Counted from the stretch's first letter, positions 26,207-34,929 are shown. The stretch: 64,000 nt of DNA from Vibrio campbellii CAIM 519 = NBRC 15631 = ATCC 25920 (GCF_002163755.1 NZ_CP015864.1:1488001-1552000), one strand, 5' to 3'. Numbers and translations are program-made. The notes: a model not told the origin generated them from the letters alone.

Positions 26207-26597
26207 GACGCCACTAGATGCGATATTTGCCGTTTAGCGCAGCCTGCTATTGCGCTGGATATATCATTGCGGCTCTTTACTGCTTGGTACTTCCCTCTAC
26301 TCGCCCTAGATATCAGAGACGCTAGCTAAAGGTGTATTAATGAATATGCTTGTGATTTTCCGCCACAAGATGAGTTTAGGTGGCTTTAACATCTTGGTGC
26401 TTTACCTCCAGGAACGCTTTGGCATTCGTGCAGGTAAAGTACAAATGGCGCTCGACTGCACTATTGTTGTGATGTCGCTGTTTATCGTTGATGTTTACTT
26501 GATTGCCCTTTCTGTACTTGGCGCTGTGGCGACCAACTTAATCTTAGCCATGAACCACAAACCAGGGCGTTATCAACCCAAGCCACAAACTGCGTAA
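26207..26597 (+). pseudogene. Truncated YitT-family membrane protein remnant
   Basis: The open frame 26340-26597 encodes 85 residues matching only the C-terminal part of YitT/DUF161 membrane proteins (MSLGGFNILVLYLQERFGIRAGKVQM). Just upstream, in a different frame, 26207-26236 encodes LTPLDAIFAV, which fits the preceding part of the family, followed by a stop. The N-terminal membrane helices are missing. This is therefore a frameshifted 3' remnant, probably truncated when the chaperone/effector segment arrived or by later deletion. The remaining frame could still be translated from ATG 26340 but would lack most of the protein. Confidence 0.7.
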
Positions 26598-26622
26598 TAA
26601 CACAGGCTCACGATTAAAAAAC

Positions 26623-26656
26623 AAAGCCCCGAGCCTTTAACTCTGGGGCTTTTTGT
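26623..26656. terminator. Bidirectional terminator
   Basis: AAGCCCCGAG / CTCTGGGGCTT with A-rich left and T-rich right flanks lies between the yitT remnant and the convergent TPR-like gene. Confidence 0.85.
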
Positions 26657-26681
26657 TTGTTCTAGCTCACTAATGAAAACA

Positions 26682-27503
26682 TTACGCCAATGGCGAATTC
26701 TCACAGTATTTCTGGTCATCTGCCGTCAGTTTTTGCTTGCTCGCTTGGCTTAAGTGATAGTGCACCAGCATCAGCAAATCGTGAGCGTAGAAAAGCTCGA
26801 AAGCGTCCTCACCATTTTTTCGACAGATTGCCTCACAGCGTTCAGCATGCACTTTGGCTTGCTGCGGACTACCCGCTTTTAGAAGACTCATGGCTAAGCG
26901 ATACTCTGCGCGCTCTTCTTGTATCCAGCCACCAGCAACCTTCCAATATTCAAGGGCCAGTGTCGCAGCCTCTAGCATGTTTTCTACTTGCGCTCCAGAG
27001 CGTGTTTCAAGCCCTTCATATTGGCAGGTAAGGTTATTACCCGTAATGGCAATTGAACGCGCTAAAGGCTCGGTCGCTTGGCCTGAATCTATACCGTTGG
27101 CTGCTTTTGCTAACCATGTGCTGGCTTGCTCTAGCTCATTCATTGCCGACAGTTCGTTAGCGATTTGAGCAAACACGCGACGCTGATCGACATCTTCTAA
27201 CTCAGTAATCTGGTCCGTGTTTTGGTCAATGAAGTACTTCGCGACAGCTTTGGCTCTCTGACGCGTCAGGCATTGAGCTGCTACGCCACTTTCAATCTTA
27301 TCTAAGCTGGAGAGAAACTGACTTGGATCGTGCAGGTGACCGATGGATGTGTGCAACATCAAGGGTAAGATGCGCTCAGCATGGTTAGTGTCTTCTACCT
27401 CGCTAAGCGCTTGCTCTAGTTGGTTGTATGTTGGCTGCGGCTCGGCTTCATGCTGCTGCCAACTTTGTTTTATAAATGCATCAAAATCTGTAGTGAGAGA
27501 CAT
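26682..27503 (-). CDS. Helical TPR-like protein of unknown function
   Basis: This 273-residue protein is acidic, lacks a signal peptide and appears entirely alpha-helical with repeat-like helix pairs (for example ELEQASTWLAKAANG and EERAEYRLAMSLLKAGSPQQAKVHAERCEAI) reminiscent of tetratricopeptide repeats. I do not recognise a family beyond this. It is probably a cytoplasmic scaffold or regulatory protein. It stands alone between the bidirectional terminator and ogt. Confidence 0.7.
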   Translation of the reverse strand: MSLTTDFDAFIKQSWQQHEAEPQPTYNQLEQALSEVEDTNHAERILPLMLHTSIGHLHDPSQFLSSLDKIESGVAAQCLTRQRAKAVAKYFIDQNTDQITELEDVDQRRVFAQIANELSAMNELEQASTWLAKAANGIDSGQATEPLARSIAITGNNLTCQYEGLETRSGAQVENMLEAATLALEYWKVAGGWIQEERAEYRLAMSLLKAGSPQQAKVHAERCEAICRKNGEDAFELFYAHDLLMLVHYHLSQASKQKLTADDQKYCENSPLA

Positions 27504-27592
27504 ATCCTTATTATCCTTTTTATTGCTCTAGTTTGTTTATTAGCACAACGACCCTACACAAAATTTAAGCAAATAAGGTAAACCTTGCTAGG

Positions 27593-28093
27593 TTATGAGA
27601 ATGATTTCACATAAAGTGGCGTACCCTTCTCCAATGCCAATAATCGCTGCTTGCGCTCTACCCCGCCGGCATAGCCGGTGAGTTTGCCACTTTTGCCGAT
27701 CACACGATGGCATGGCACCACAATAGAGATTGGATTTTTACCATTTGCCAGCCCCACCGCGCGCACCGCTTTCGGATTACCGATGGCATTCGCCAGATCT
27801 TGATAGCTCCATGTTTCACCATAAGGAATGGTCGTCAAAGCATGCCAAACTTGGGTCTGGAAATCAGTGCCCGTCGCTGCAAGGGGCAAGTCAAATTCGT
27901 TACGCAACCCAGCAAAGTATTCTTCCAATTGAGTCACAGTCTGGCTAAGCACTGCATGTTTATCATCACGCTCACCTAAATCATCTGGTTTGGTGGTACA
28001 CGTTTCAAACCAAATTCCTAACAAACCCTGCTCGTTCGCTTGAATAGTCACTGCGCCTAACGGACTTGGCATTACCGTATAAAGTGATTTCAT
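27593..28093 (-). CDS. ogt: Methylated-DNA--protein-cysteine methyltransferase
   Basis: This 166-residue suicide enzyme transfers the alkyl group from O6-alkylguanine in DNA to its own cysteine. The active-site motif PCHRVIG places the acceptor Cys at residue 128, preceded by the DNA-binding helix-turn-helix QDLANAIGNPKAVRAVGLANGKNP. Size is typical of Ogt. The start ATG overlaps the stop codon of the ada-alkA gene as ATGA, so the two are translationally coupled. An upstream in-frame extension into the ada-alkA gene is not needed. Confidence 0.93.
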   Translation of the reverse strand: MKSLYTVMPSPLGAVTIQANEQGLLGIWFETCTTKPDDLGERDDKHAVLSQTVTQLEEYFAGLRNEFDLPLAATGTDFQTQVWHALTTIPYGETWSYQDLANAIGNPKAVRAVGLANGKNPISIVVPCHRVIGKSGKLTGYAGGVERKQRLLALEKGTPLYVKSFS

Positions 28094-29457
28094 GATTGAT
28101 TCCATAAGTGAAAAGTCGCGTAACTGCCCCAAGGTGACGCAGTATGAGCATTCAATGACGGATAGTTTGGCATGGCTTTCTTCACCACCAAGTCTTTGTC
28201 TAAAAAGCAATCGGGCTGAGATTGACCTCGCAATTGCGCATAGCTCACCGTCCACGGACCAATACCTTTCAGTTCCAGCCATTGCTGCGGATCGGCTTCT
28301 GGGCTCTGCTGCATGTACTGAGCAAATCGCATAAGAGTGTCTTTACGGCTTTGCGGCATACGCAAAAAGCTGACATCGGCATTGGCAATCGTTTCTGGGG
28401 TTGGAAAGTGGCGCGCTTGCTGATCGCTGCTGAGTGTTGCTACCAATAAGTTAAGTTGCCCGATAGCCGCTTTGACCGACACTTGCTGCCCTAGCACAGC
28501 ACGTACACCAGCTTCCCACGCACTCCAGACGCCCGGAATACGAATCCCATAGGTTTTCACCAACCCCGGCGCAATGTATTCAAGGTGCTGCTCCACCGCG
28601 CAAATATCCGCATCGAGGTCGAACATACGACGTACACCAGACACCAAATTCTGCAATTTAGTGACATCTTCTACATCGAACTCCATCTCAAGATAACCTT
28701 CTCCTTGAGTGACCTTGAATCGAGCATGGCAATCACCCAACAAAACGCTGCGCTGATAAGCCTCTTGTGTGACTTGTTCAATTCCTTCAATCGCACGCAG
28801 ACGATAAAAATCGAGCATGTGTTGCCAGTTCAGAGCACCACGATAAGGTAATACAATTCGATTCGTCCCCACGCCATCAAATTCCTTTCTACGCACTTGA
28901 GAAGGCGTTAGCTGAAGGATCTTTTGAAACGCATCATTGAAGCGTCGAGTGCTGTTAAAACCCGCGGCAAAGCCGACTTCGGTGACTGACATCGAACTCG
29001 AATGCAGAAGCTGCTTGGCAAACATCAACTGTTGATACTGCGCATATTGCTTAGGTGACATCCCCAAATATTGTTCGAACAGCATCCGCAAGTAACGATC
29101 CGAGATCCCAAGACGCTCAGAGAGTTCAACAAGAGACTGATGATGCAACTCGCCTTGATCGATCATTTTGATCGCTCGTTGGAATGTGGTCTCGACGCCC
29201 TTCCAAGCCCATGATCCTGGGGCACTATCTGGGCGACAACGCAAACACGGACGATAACCTGCTTTCAAAGCTTGCGTCTTGTCAGTGAAGTACTCGACAT
29301 TTTCCTCTTTGGGCAAATTAGCAGGGCAGATTGGGCGACAGAAGATCCCTGTTGTTTTCACCGCAATGTAAAAGCGCCCATCAAAACGGCTATCACGAGC
29401 CATGCGGGCTTTCTGGCATTGTTCGAAGGTCAACGATGTGTGTGGGTGGATGAGCAT
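28090..29457 (-). CDS. alkA: Ada regulatory domain / AlkA 3-methyladenine glycosylase fusion
   Basis: This 455-residue three-part protein begins with an Ada N-terminal zinc domain (RFYIAVKTTGIFCRPICPA ... YRPCLRCRPD, about residues 30-78), whose Cys accepts methyl groups from phosphotriesters. An AraC-type HTH follows (about 95-185), then an AlkA domain with the HhH-GPD region (AVLGQQVSVKAAI ... LKGIGPWTVSYAQLR). It should both sense methyl damage and excise alkylated bases, and likely activates its own operon with ogt. The catalytic Asp region after the HhH ends in DCFLDKDLVVKKAM. ATG 29457 is chosen for the AGGGA upstream, though an ATG at 29490 is possible. Confidence 0.9.
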   Translation of the reverse strand: MLIHPHTSLTFEQCQKARMARDSRFDGRFYIAVKTTGIFCRPICPANLPKEENVEYFTDKTQALKAGYRPCLRCRPDSAPGSWAWKGVETTFQRAIKMIDQGELHHQSLVELSERLGISDRYLRMLFEQYLGMSPKQYAQYQQLMFAKQLLHSSSMSVTEVGFAAGFNSTRRFNDAFQKILQLTPSQVRRKEFDGVGTNRIVLPYRGALNWQHMLDFYRLRAIEGIEQVTQEAYQRSVLLGDCHARFKVTQGEGYLEMEFDVEDVTKLQNLVSGVRRMFDLDADICAVEQHLEYIAPGLVKTYGIRIPGVWSAWEAGVRAVLGQQVSVKAAIGQLNLLVATLSSDQQARHFPTPETIANADVSFLRMPQSRKDTLMRFAQYMQQSPEADPQQWLELKGIGPWTVSYAQLRGQSQPDCFLDKDLVVKKAMPNYPSLNAHTASPWGSYATFHLWNQS

Positions 29458-29661
29458 AGTGCTGTCCCTGCTTACGTATTTGGTGTTCAACGAGTGGTTA
29501 ACTTATTCACTACTCGACCGGCATAACTTCATTGTAGAACGGGGAGTTACTGTAAATTAGCCATTTTCGGAACTCAATACTAAGAAACTTTGGCAATAGC
29601 AAATTTGTGCACTAAGGTTATAGTCAGAACAACACAACAACGTCGGCTAAAGGGAATTGGC

Positions 29662-29865
29662 ATGGACTTACATACGTGCGTGATTGTACTTAGAAATCAC
29701 AAGGTTATTACCAGCAAGTCGGTCGAGCACTCTATAGGGATTATTGAGCGCGACTCTGATAACGAGATTTCAGAAATTCAAATCAATGCGACTGATGGTG
29801 TGAATATTCGCACTTATCACTACAACAGTGTGGAAGACTCGCTTGAAAGTTTAATGAATCTATAA
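29662..29865 (+). CDS. Small conserved-looking protein, unknown function
   Basis: This 67-residue protein starts MDLHTCVIVLRNHKV, preceded by AGGGAA at a good distance. It has a hydrophobic beta-like first strand and an acidic C-terminal half, and no signal or membrane segment. The open frame extends further upstream, but the ribosome site favours 29662. A terminator follows directly. I do not recognise a family. Confidence 0.6.
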   Translation: MDLHTCVIVLRNHKVITSKSVEHSIGIIERDSDNEISEIQINATDGVNIRTYHYNSVEDSLESLMNL

Positions 29866-30214
29866 AAACTCCTTTCTCCCTTGTTAATCGTGAGAGTAAA
29901 AGAGCGCAGTCACCTGTGCTCTATTTTTTTGCTCACCATGCACAGGCGCCATACCAGAAGACAAACCGACGTAGAGAAAGTCATTCAAATTTTTGCGACT
30001 TTCATAATCAAAAGCGTCCTGTAAAAGTACTAAAACCAGGTATTTTATCCGTTCTAACGTTCTGTATTTAAAAATGGAAAAACGTTCCATCGAATTTGTC
30101 GAACGAGATTATCAAATTGCCCCAATTTTTTCTTTCTCTCCTCCTACCTACACTGATTTCAACAACAAGGGGGGCAGTACTCCTCATCATAAAAATTCGA
30201 GAAAGGATAAAGTC
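29866..30214. other. Intergenic region upstream of doxX
   Basis: These 349 bases hold the terminator at 29901-29930 and the doxX-family promoter and ribosome site (GAAAGGA at 30201). A 68-codon minus-strand frame crosses the terminator and is not credible. Confidence 0.6.
29901..29930 (+). terminator. Terminator of the 67-residue protein gene
   Basis: AGAGCGCAG / CTGTGCTCT (one G-U pair) followed by ATTTTTTT. Confidence 0.85.
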
Positions 30215-30658
30215 ATGAAAGCACTACTACAAAAAATCACTACTTCAGATGCAGGCTACGGCGCACTCGCACTTCGCATTCCAGTCGGTCTCATCTTTAT
30301 GGCACACGGCGCGCAAAAACTTTTTGGCTGGTTTGGCGGTTATGGGCTTGAAGGTACAGGTCAATGGATGGCATCAATTGGCTTAGGCCCAGGCATGCTG
30401 ATGGCATTTTTAGCAGGCAGTGCTGAGTTCTTTGGTGGGTTGTTCATCTTGCTTGGTCTGCTTACCCGCCCTGCGGCAGTGGCTTTAGCATTCACCATGG
30501 TGATCGCCATTTTCTCGGTTCACTTTGAAAATGGCTTGTTTATGTCAAACAACGGCTACGAGTTTGGTTTAGCACTACTGGCAGCAAGCGTTTCTCTTGC
30601 TTTCTCTGGCGCAGGCAAAGCCGCTTTAGATGAAACGCTGCGTCAAAAATTGGCCTAA
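30215..30658 (+). CDS. DoxX-family membrane protein
   Basis: This 147-residue inner-membrane protein of the DoxX/DoxD-like family has four hydrophobic helices and the family's first-helix motif ALRIPVGLIFMAHGAQKLFGWFGG. Members have been linked to redox or sulfur stress complexes in some bacteria, but the role in Vibrio is not established. The ATG at 30215 has GAAAGGA upstream and gives normal length. It is monocistronic. Confidence 0.88.
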   Translation: MKALLQKITTSDAGYGALALRIPVGLIFMAHGAQKLFGWFGGYGLEGTGQWMASIGLGPGMLMAFLAGSAEFFGGLFILLGLLTRPAAVALAFTMVIAIFSVHFENGLFMSNNGYEFGLALLAASVSLAFSGAGKAALDETLRQKLA

Positions 30659-30751
30659 ACGAGAGTAGAAACACCTTCGAAGTGCCACAACTCTCGCTTC
30701 AATCGGACGTTTAATTTATAAACACGCTGCCATTTGCGTAAACCGACACAA

Positions 30752-30788
30752 AAACCCCCTTGGCATCACACCAAGGGGGTTTCGTTTA
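30752..30788. terminator. Bidirectional terminator, doxX / hdfR
   Basis: AACCCCCTTGG / CCAAGGGGGTT stem with A-rich left and T-rich right flanks between convergent genes. Confidence 0.85.
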
Positions 30789-30816
30789 ATTTTGCGCTAG
30801 ATCGCAAAAGCAGAAA

Positions 30817-31710
30817 TTACTCGTTTGCTGGAATGTCGGCTATTTGCTGCAAACTATACGCCGTCAACGGGTCAATCTCTTTTACGATTTCTTCAACCTG
30901 CTTAATCGCTTCTACAGACGTGCTGGCTTTGCGATAGCTCAAATAGATAGGACGGTGCCAATCTTCGACGTCAGACACCTTGTGGAGCTGCCCGCTTGCA
31001 ATAAACGGCTCTACCAGAGACGCTGGTAGGTATGCACTACCACCTTTCTCTAAAACGAAGTCTAACGCGATACGAGCGGTAGAAGTACGAAGGTAAGGCG
31101 CTGGGATTTTCGGGTGACGTTCTGCGTGTTCTGAAGCGAAGCGCGTGCCCCAATCCACATACACGTATTTCTTATCAAACACCGTATCGAGAGAATCTTG
31201 CTCGGTAGACACCAACACCAACACAACGTCAGCGACTTTCTTGCAATTGAGCTCATCAGCTTTGATTTGATCGAAGGCGAATGCCATATCGAGAGTGCGC
31301 TCAAACAGGCTGCGGCTTAGCATCTCACGCCCCATGACTTCTGCCATAAAGCCGTAACCACCAAATGAGTCTGTTACCACACTCAAACAGTTTTGCAGAT
31401 AAGCGTCCCAAATGTTCGGCGTACCACCCATGGTGAGCTGCAACGCTTTGCCATCTTCGAGGGATAATTCGAGTTTGGCTTGCTGCAAGGTGGTCACCAT
31501 AACCTCGGCATAGCCTATTAAACGCTCACCTGCGGAGGTCAACTTTATGTTATTTCGATCACGAATAAACAACTGCGTATCGAAATAACTTTCGAGTTGT
31601 TTGATGCGTGCGCTCACAGCGGCTTGAGTAATGTACAAGTTCTCAGCAGCTCGTCCGAAGTGACGAACCTTTGCCAGCTCTAAAAATGTTCGAAAGACCT
31701 TTACATCCAT
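30817..31710 (-). CDS. hdfR: LysR-family regulator, HdfR-like
   Basis: This 297-residue LysR-type regulator has an N-terminus (VFRTFLELAKVRHFGRAAENLYITQAAVSARIKQLE) closely resembling E. coli HdfR, a regulator of flagellar master-operon and other genes. Its start, MDVKVF at 31710, has AGGAGA seven bases upstream. It is divergent from a maoP-like gene, exactly as hdfR and maoP (yifE) are arranged in E. coli, which supports the assignment. The effector-domain similarity is weaker. Confidence 0.78.
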   Translation of the reverse strand: MDVKVFRTFLELAKVRHFGRAAENLYITQAAVSARIKQLESYFDTQLFIRDRNNIKLTSAGERLIGYAEVMVTTLQQAKLELSLEDGKALQLTMGGTPNIWDAYLQNCLSVVTDSFGGYGFMAEVMGREMLSRSLFERTLDMAFAFDQIKADELNCKKVADVVLVLVSTEQDSLDTVFDKKYVYVDWGTRFASEHAERHPKIPAPYLRTSTARIALDFVLEKGGSAYLPASLVEPFIASGQLHKVSDVEDWHRPIYLSYRKASTSVEAIKQVEEIVKEIDPLTAYSLQQIADIPANE

Positions 31711-31858
31711 AAACCATCTCCTGGTCAATATAAAACCAGATTAACAACTAATTAAAATTTTGACGACAAAAAAGTTTTGTTTTTCTTTTGTTAGCTTTGC
31801 GCCTAATTTTCGCCGTAATTCATCACATTCATCAATAACGGTTACAGAGGCTGTTGAT

Positions 31859-32212
31859 ATGTCTGACACTGAATTTCGTCATGGCAAAAAACGTTTTTAC
31901 GACAACGTAAAATTCCCACGCGGCTTTGCAAAGTCTGGCGATTTTACTCTTTCAGAAGAGGAAATCCTAACAATTTATGGGGATACTATGCTCGGCCTAG
32001 AGTCAGGCGAGTTGACACCTGAGAACAGCGAAGAAAAACACTTCGTAAAAGTTCTGGAAAACCCGGGCAAAGCGAAAACTAAGATCGAGCGCACCTGGCT
32101 AAAATACGTACAGCTAGCTCGTGGTCGCAAACGCTTCCACACGCTAAACGGTCGTAACAAACCAGAAGCGTCAGCAGACTACGCAGAAGAGAGCCTAGCA
32201 GAAGACGATTAA
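31859..32212 (+). CDS. maoP: Macrodomain Ori organization protein MaoP
   Basis: This 117-residue protein matches E. coli MaoP/YifE through RFYDN-KFPRGFAKSGDFT, the central ERTWLKYVQLARGRKRFHTL and an acidic tail. In E. coli MaoP, acting with the maoS DNA site, constrains the Ori macrodomain of the chromosome. The start at ATG 31859 (AGAGG upstream) fits the family length. It is divergent from hdfR with a 148-base shared promoter region. Whether it organises a chromosome in this organism is inference from homology. Confidence 0.85.
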   Translation: MSDTEFRHGKKRFYDNVKFPRGFAKSGDFTLSEEEILTIYGDTMLGLESGELTPENSEEKHFVKVLENPGKAKTKIERTWLKYVQLARGRKRFHTLNGRNKPEASADYAEESLAEDD

Positions 32213-32292
32213 ACGACACAGCCAAGCTCTAACGCTTGGCTAAACTGCGGAAAGATTCGTTCTGTGGTGTTGCAAAAAACTTTTTCTTTTCC

Positions 32293-32331
32293 AAAAAGCC
32301 CGAAGGTGAAATCCCTTAGGGCTTTTTCATT
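32293..32331 (+). terminator. Terminator of maoP
   Basis: AAAAAGCCC / GGGCTTTTT inverted repeat followed by T-rich sequence. A second hairpin (AGCCAAGC/GCTTGGCT) lies nearer the stop codon without a T run. Confidence 0.75.
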
Positions 32332-32359
32332 TGTAATAAACCTATTATTTTGTGAGTAC

Positions 32360-32611
32360 TCACTTCGCCAGCATGGCTACCTTTTTCAAGAAGCTGTCTT
32401 TGAGGTGCTCTTGGTCATACTCTAGATGATAGGTATTGTGGAAGCCCACCTTTAACTCCACGCCATTGCCTCTAAGAAACACGTTATAGCCATCATAATC
32501 AGAAAAGGCCTCTACCCCTTCATACATCTTGCCAAACTCAGAAGGTGTGCCGTTGTTCATCACACATTCGTATGCTTGCAGCACTTTGGTTATGTCTAAT
32601 TCGTTTCTCAT
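32360..32611 (-). CDS. DUF3081-like small protein
   Basis: This 83-residue soluble protein resembles gammaproteobacterial DUF3081 proteins: ELDITKVLQAYECVMNNGT, then FSDYDGYNVFLRGNGVELKVGFHNTYHLEYD. Function is unknown. GAGGGA lies upstream of ATG 32611, which is preferred over an in-frame ATG eight codons earlier. It stands alone between maoP and nagB, on the opposite strand. Confidence 0.7.
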   Translation of the reverse strand: MRNELDITKVLQAYECVMNNGTPSEFGKMYEGVEAFSDYDGYNVFLRGNGVELKVGFHNTYHLEYDQEHLKDSFLKKVAMLAK

Positions 32612-32985
32612 TGCGATTCCCTCAGCAATAAACACTCTTTAATTACGGTTAAGAAAAAAACGCCGTGCTACACCATAGATTGCGTGAGATCATATGTTCG
32701 GCATTTTTCTTCCCTCTCTACTACGCAGCTCGGTTCAATTTAGCTCGCTCATTCAATCAAAAAACTTAATTTCAGTCATAAATTTTAAACGCTAATCAAC
32801 TAACCTAACTTCTTTATATAAAAGGGTAACGGCGAGAAGCAAAGGTAAAAACTGTTGATAAAAGCAACATTGGTTAAAGAAAAAGCAAATTTTTGACCTA
32901 AAACAATAGCAGATTGTCATTACTTATTTTATAATGCGAATTAATGTTTCAGGACATCTTAAATTCCAATAACTAGGGGCACAAA
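32612..32985. other. Divergent promoter region before nagB
   Basis: These 374 bases are AT-rich and non-coding. Near the nagB end, 32922-32946 (ACTTATTTTATAATGCGAATTAATG in two blocks) contains a GCGAATTA half site like those bound by NagC. The other half is degenerate, so an operator is only possible. Confidence 0.4.
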
Positions 32986-33786
32986 ATGAGACTTATCCCG
33001 TTAGCTCAAGCAGCACAAGTAGGCAAGTGGGCAGCAGCACACATCGCTAAGCGCATCAACGACTTCAAACCAACTGCTGAGCGTCCGTTCGTTCTGGGTC
33101 TACCTACTGGTGGCACTCCTCTAGCAACTTACAAAGCATTGATCGAACTTTACCAAGCTGGTGAAGTGAGCTTCGAACACGTTGTGACTTTCAACATGGA
33201 CGAGTACATCGGTATCCCTGCGGATCACCCAGAATCATACCGTTCATTCATGTACACAAACTTCTTCAACCACGTGAACATTCAAGAAGCGAACATCAAC
33301 CTTCTTAACGGTAACGCGGAAGATCACGAAGCGGAATGCCAACGCTACGAAGACAAAATCAAGTCTTACGGCAAGATCAACCTATTCATGGGCGGCGTAG
33401 GTAACGACGGTCACATCGCATTCAACGAGCCAGCATCTTCTCTGTCTTCTCGCACTCGCATCAAGACACTAACTGAAGACACTCGTATCGCGAACTCTCG
33501 TTTCTTCGATGGCGACATCAACCAAGTTCCTAAGTACGCACTAACTATCGGTGTTGGTACGCTACTAGACGCTGAAGAAGTGATGATCCTAGTAACTGGT
33601 CACAACAAAGCACTTGCCCTAGAAGCAGCTGTAGAAGGCAGCGTAAACCACCTATGGACGGTTTCTGCACTTCAACTACACCCTAAAGCAGTAATCGTTT
33701 GTGATGAGCCTTCACAACAAGAGCTTAAAGTGAAGACTGTTAAGTACTTCTCTGAGCTAGAAGCGGAAAACATCAAAGGTTTCTAA
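32986..33786 (+). CDS. nagB: Glucosamine-6-phosphate deaminase
   Basis: This 266-residue enzyme, the same length as E. coli NagB, converts glucosamine-6-phosphate to fructose-6-phosphate and ammonia, the last step in using GlcNAc from chitin. Diagnostic stretches are FVLGLPTGGTPLATYKALI, VVTFNMDEYIGIPADHPESYRSFM and LFMGGVGNDGHIAFNEPASS, the last carrying catalytic Asp and His. It is monocistronic rather than in a nagAC operon. The codon use looks highly optimised, suggesting strong expression. It links functionally to the chitinase at 17.5-20.1 kb. Confidence 0.96.
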   Translation: MRLIPLAQAAQVGKWAAAHIAKRINDFKPTAERPFVLGLPTGGTPLATYKALIELYQAGEVSFEHVVTFNMDEYIGIPADHPESYRSFMYTNFFNHVNIQEANINLLNGNAEDHEAECQRYEDKIKSYGKINLFMGGVGNDGHIAFNEPASSLSSRTRIKTLTEDTRIANSRFFDGDINQVPKYALTIGVGTLLDAEEVMILVTGHNKALALEAAVEGSVNHLWTVSALQLHPKAVIVCDEPSQQELKVKTVKYFSELEAENIKGF

Positions 33787-33824
33787 TCCTTCGGGTAACA
33801 ACCAAAGATAAACGCTGAATACAC

Positions 33825-33853
33825 AAAACCCGTGAGTCATCACGGGTTTTTTC
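33825..33853 (+). terminator. Terminator of nagB
   Basis: AAACCCGTGA-GTCA-TCACGGGTTT followed by T run. Confidence 0.88.
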
Positions 33854-33912
33854 GTTTTTAAAGACTGGCAGGTTTGAAGGTGTAGGAATTTAAACAACGG
33901 CTAGCGAGGCGT

Positions 33913-34785
33913 TTAATAAGCTTGAATACCAAACTGACGCAGACGTTTCGGCAATACCTCATCGAGCTTATCTAACTCGCTCAGTTCAACTTCAATGAGG
34001 TTGAAGTTATGCTGCTCGTACACCGCACGAATCTTCTCTCGCTCCGCTTCTAACATCTCGCCAGTATCGCTACCCCAAAACTGCAAATAAACTTTGCCAC
34101 CCGGAAGGTAGAAATCGCTTGTCACGTCTTGGTCGATAGGCAGTTGACGCTCGTAAGCGTGCACTACTCCTGCCAAGTACAGCCAGTTATCGATCAGAAG
34201 CTCCCCTTTAGAACGAACGTAGTGTCCGTCCAAAGTACGGTGCTTGGCTTCAAACTTCTGGCGAAAACTAGAAAATGACTTATCAGTGGAATGGGACTCG
34301 GCATCTTGACCTAAAAACTCAATCACAGACTGCTTGAGCCGCTTGTTACGCAGCACTACGTCGTGCCACACCACAAAGGTATTCTGCGACTCTTTATCGG
34401 TTCTCTGCTGCCCACCAGCGCGGATTCCGGCTTCGGTCAAACTCCACCCTTCTTCGGATTTGCTGATCCAGCCTAATTCGCTTAACAGCTGGTTCATGCG
34501 CTTGGCATTGAGCTTAAGCTTCTCACCCAACTGGGTTGCGCTATAGGTTTTGCCAGACGTTGCCGCAAGCTCGATGTGCAAGTTGGTCGGCCAAACAATG
34601 AACTGCCCAAATTTAGGATGATCGACATACTCACCGCCGAACTTGGCACCCTCTTCGGTCAAAATCCATTTCTCGTCTTGGCGAACAATATAGCCAGCGC
34701 GTTTCAGATCAGCAAACAGCAGCTTAGCTTCTGTCTGACGCATTTTGGCCAGCGCCGACGTCGATATTTTTTCAGACACAATCAT
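33913..34785 (-). CDS. Protein with winged-helix-like repeats and nuclease-fold-like C-terminus
   Basis: This 290-residue protein has two similar N-terminal units (about residues 20-66 and 88-142), each ending in W-x-LTE-x-G then a Phe/Val-Val-Trp strand, like tandem winged-helix or antirepressor modules. The C-terminal ~110 residues resemble a PD-(D/E)XK nuclease core: RSKGE (E195), YE (E212), TSDFYLPGG (D224), KVYLQFWG. In active members the last motif usually has Glu where Gln235 stands here, so activity may be lost or altered. No toxin, methylase or helicase is adjacent. The function is unknown, and the nuclease-fold call is inferred from the motif pattern. Confidence 0.55.
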   Translation of the reverse strand: MIVSEKISTSALAKMRQTEAKLLFADLKRAGYIVRQDEKWILTEEGAKFGGEYVDHPKFGQFIVWPTNLHIELAATSGKTYSATQLGEKLKLNAKRMNQLLSELGWISKSEEGWSLTEAGIRAGGQQRTDKESQNTFVVWHDVVLRNKRLKQSVIEFLGQDAESHSTDKSFSSFRQKFEAKHRTLDGHYVRSKGELLIDNWLYLAGVVHAYERQLPIDQDVTSDFYLPGGKVYLQFWGSDTGEMLEAEREKIRAVYEQHNFNLIEVELSELDKLDEVLPKRLRQFGIQAY

Positions 34786-34881
34786 GCCTCCTGCTACTGT
34801 TTGAAATAAGATGATGACTTGGATATTAACGCATTGATTTCATTGCTTGAAGTAAGAATAGTTGGGATTTTCTATCCACAA

Positions 34882-34907
34882 CAAAAAAGGAGCACTTTGG
34901 CTCCTTT
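34882..34907 (-). terminator. Terminator of the 142-residue protein gene
   Basis: Minus-strand AAAGGAGC / GCTCCTTT stem continuing into TTTTG, just after the stop codon. Confidence 0.75.
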
Positions 34908-34929
34908 CTCTACATCGAATTAAATCGGC

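Noticed and set aside
29884..30090. 68-codon minus-strand frame
   Set aside because: It crosses a clear terminator hairpin, has no ribosome site and shows no protein-like pattern.
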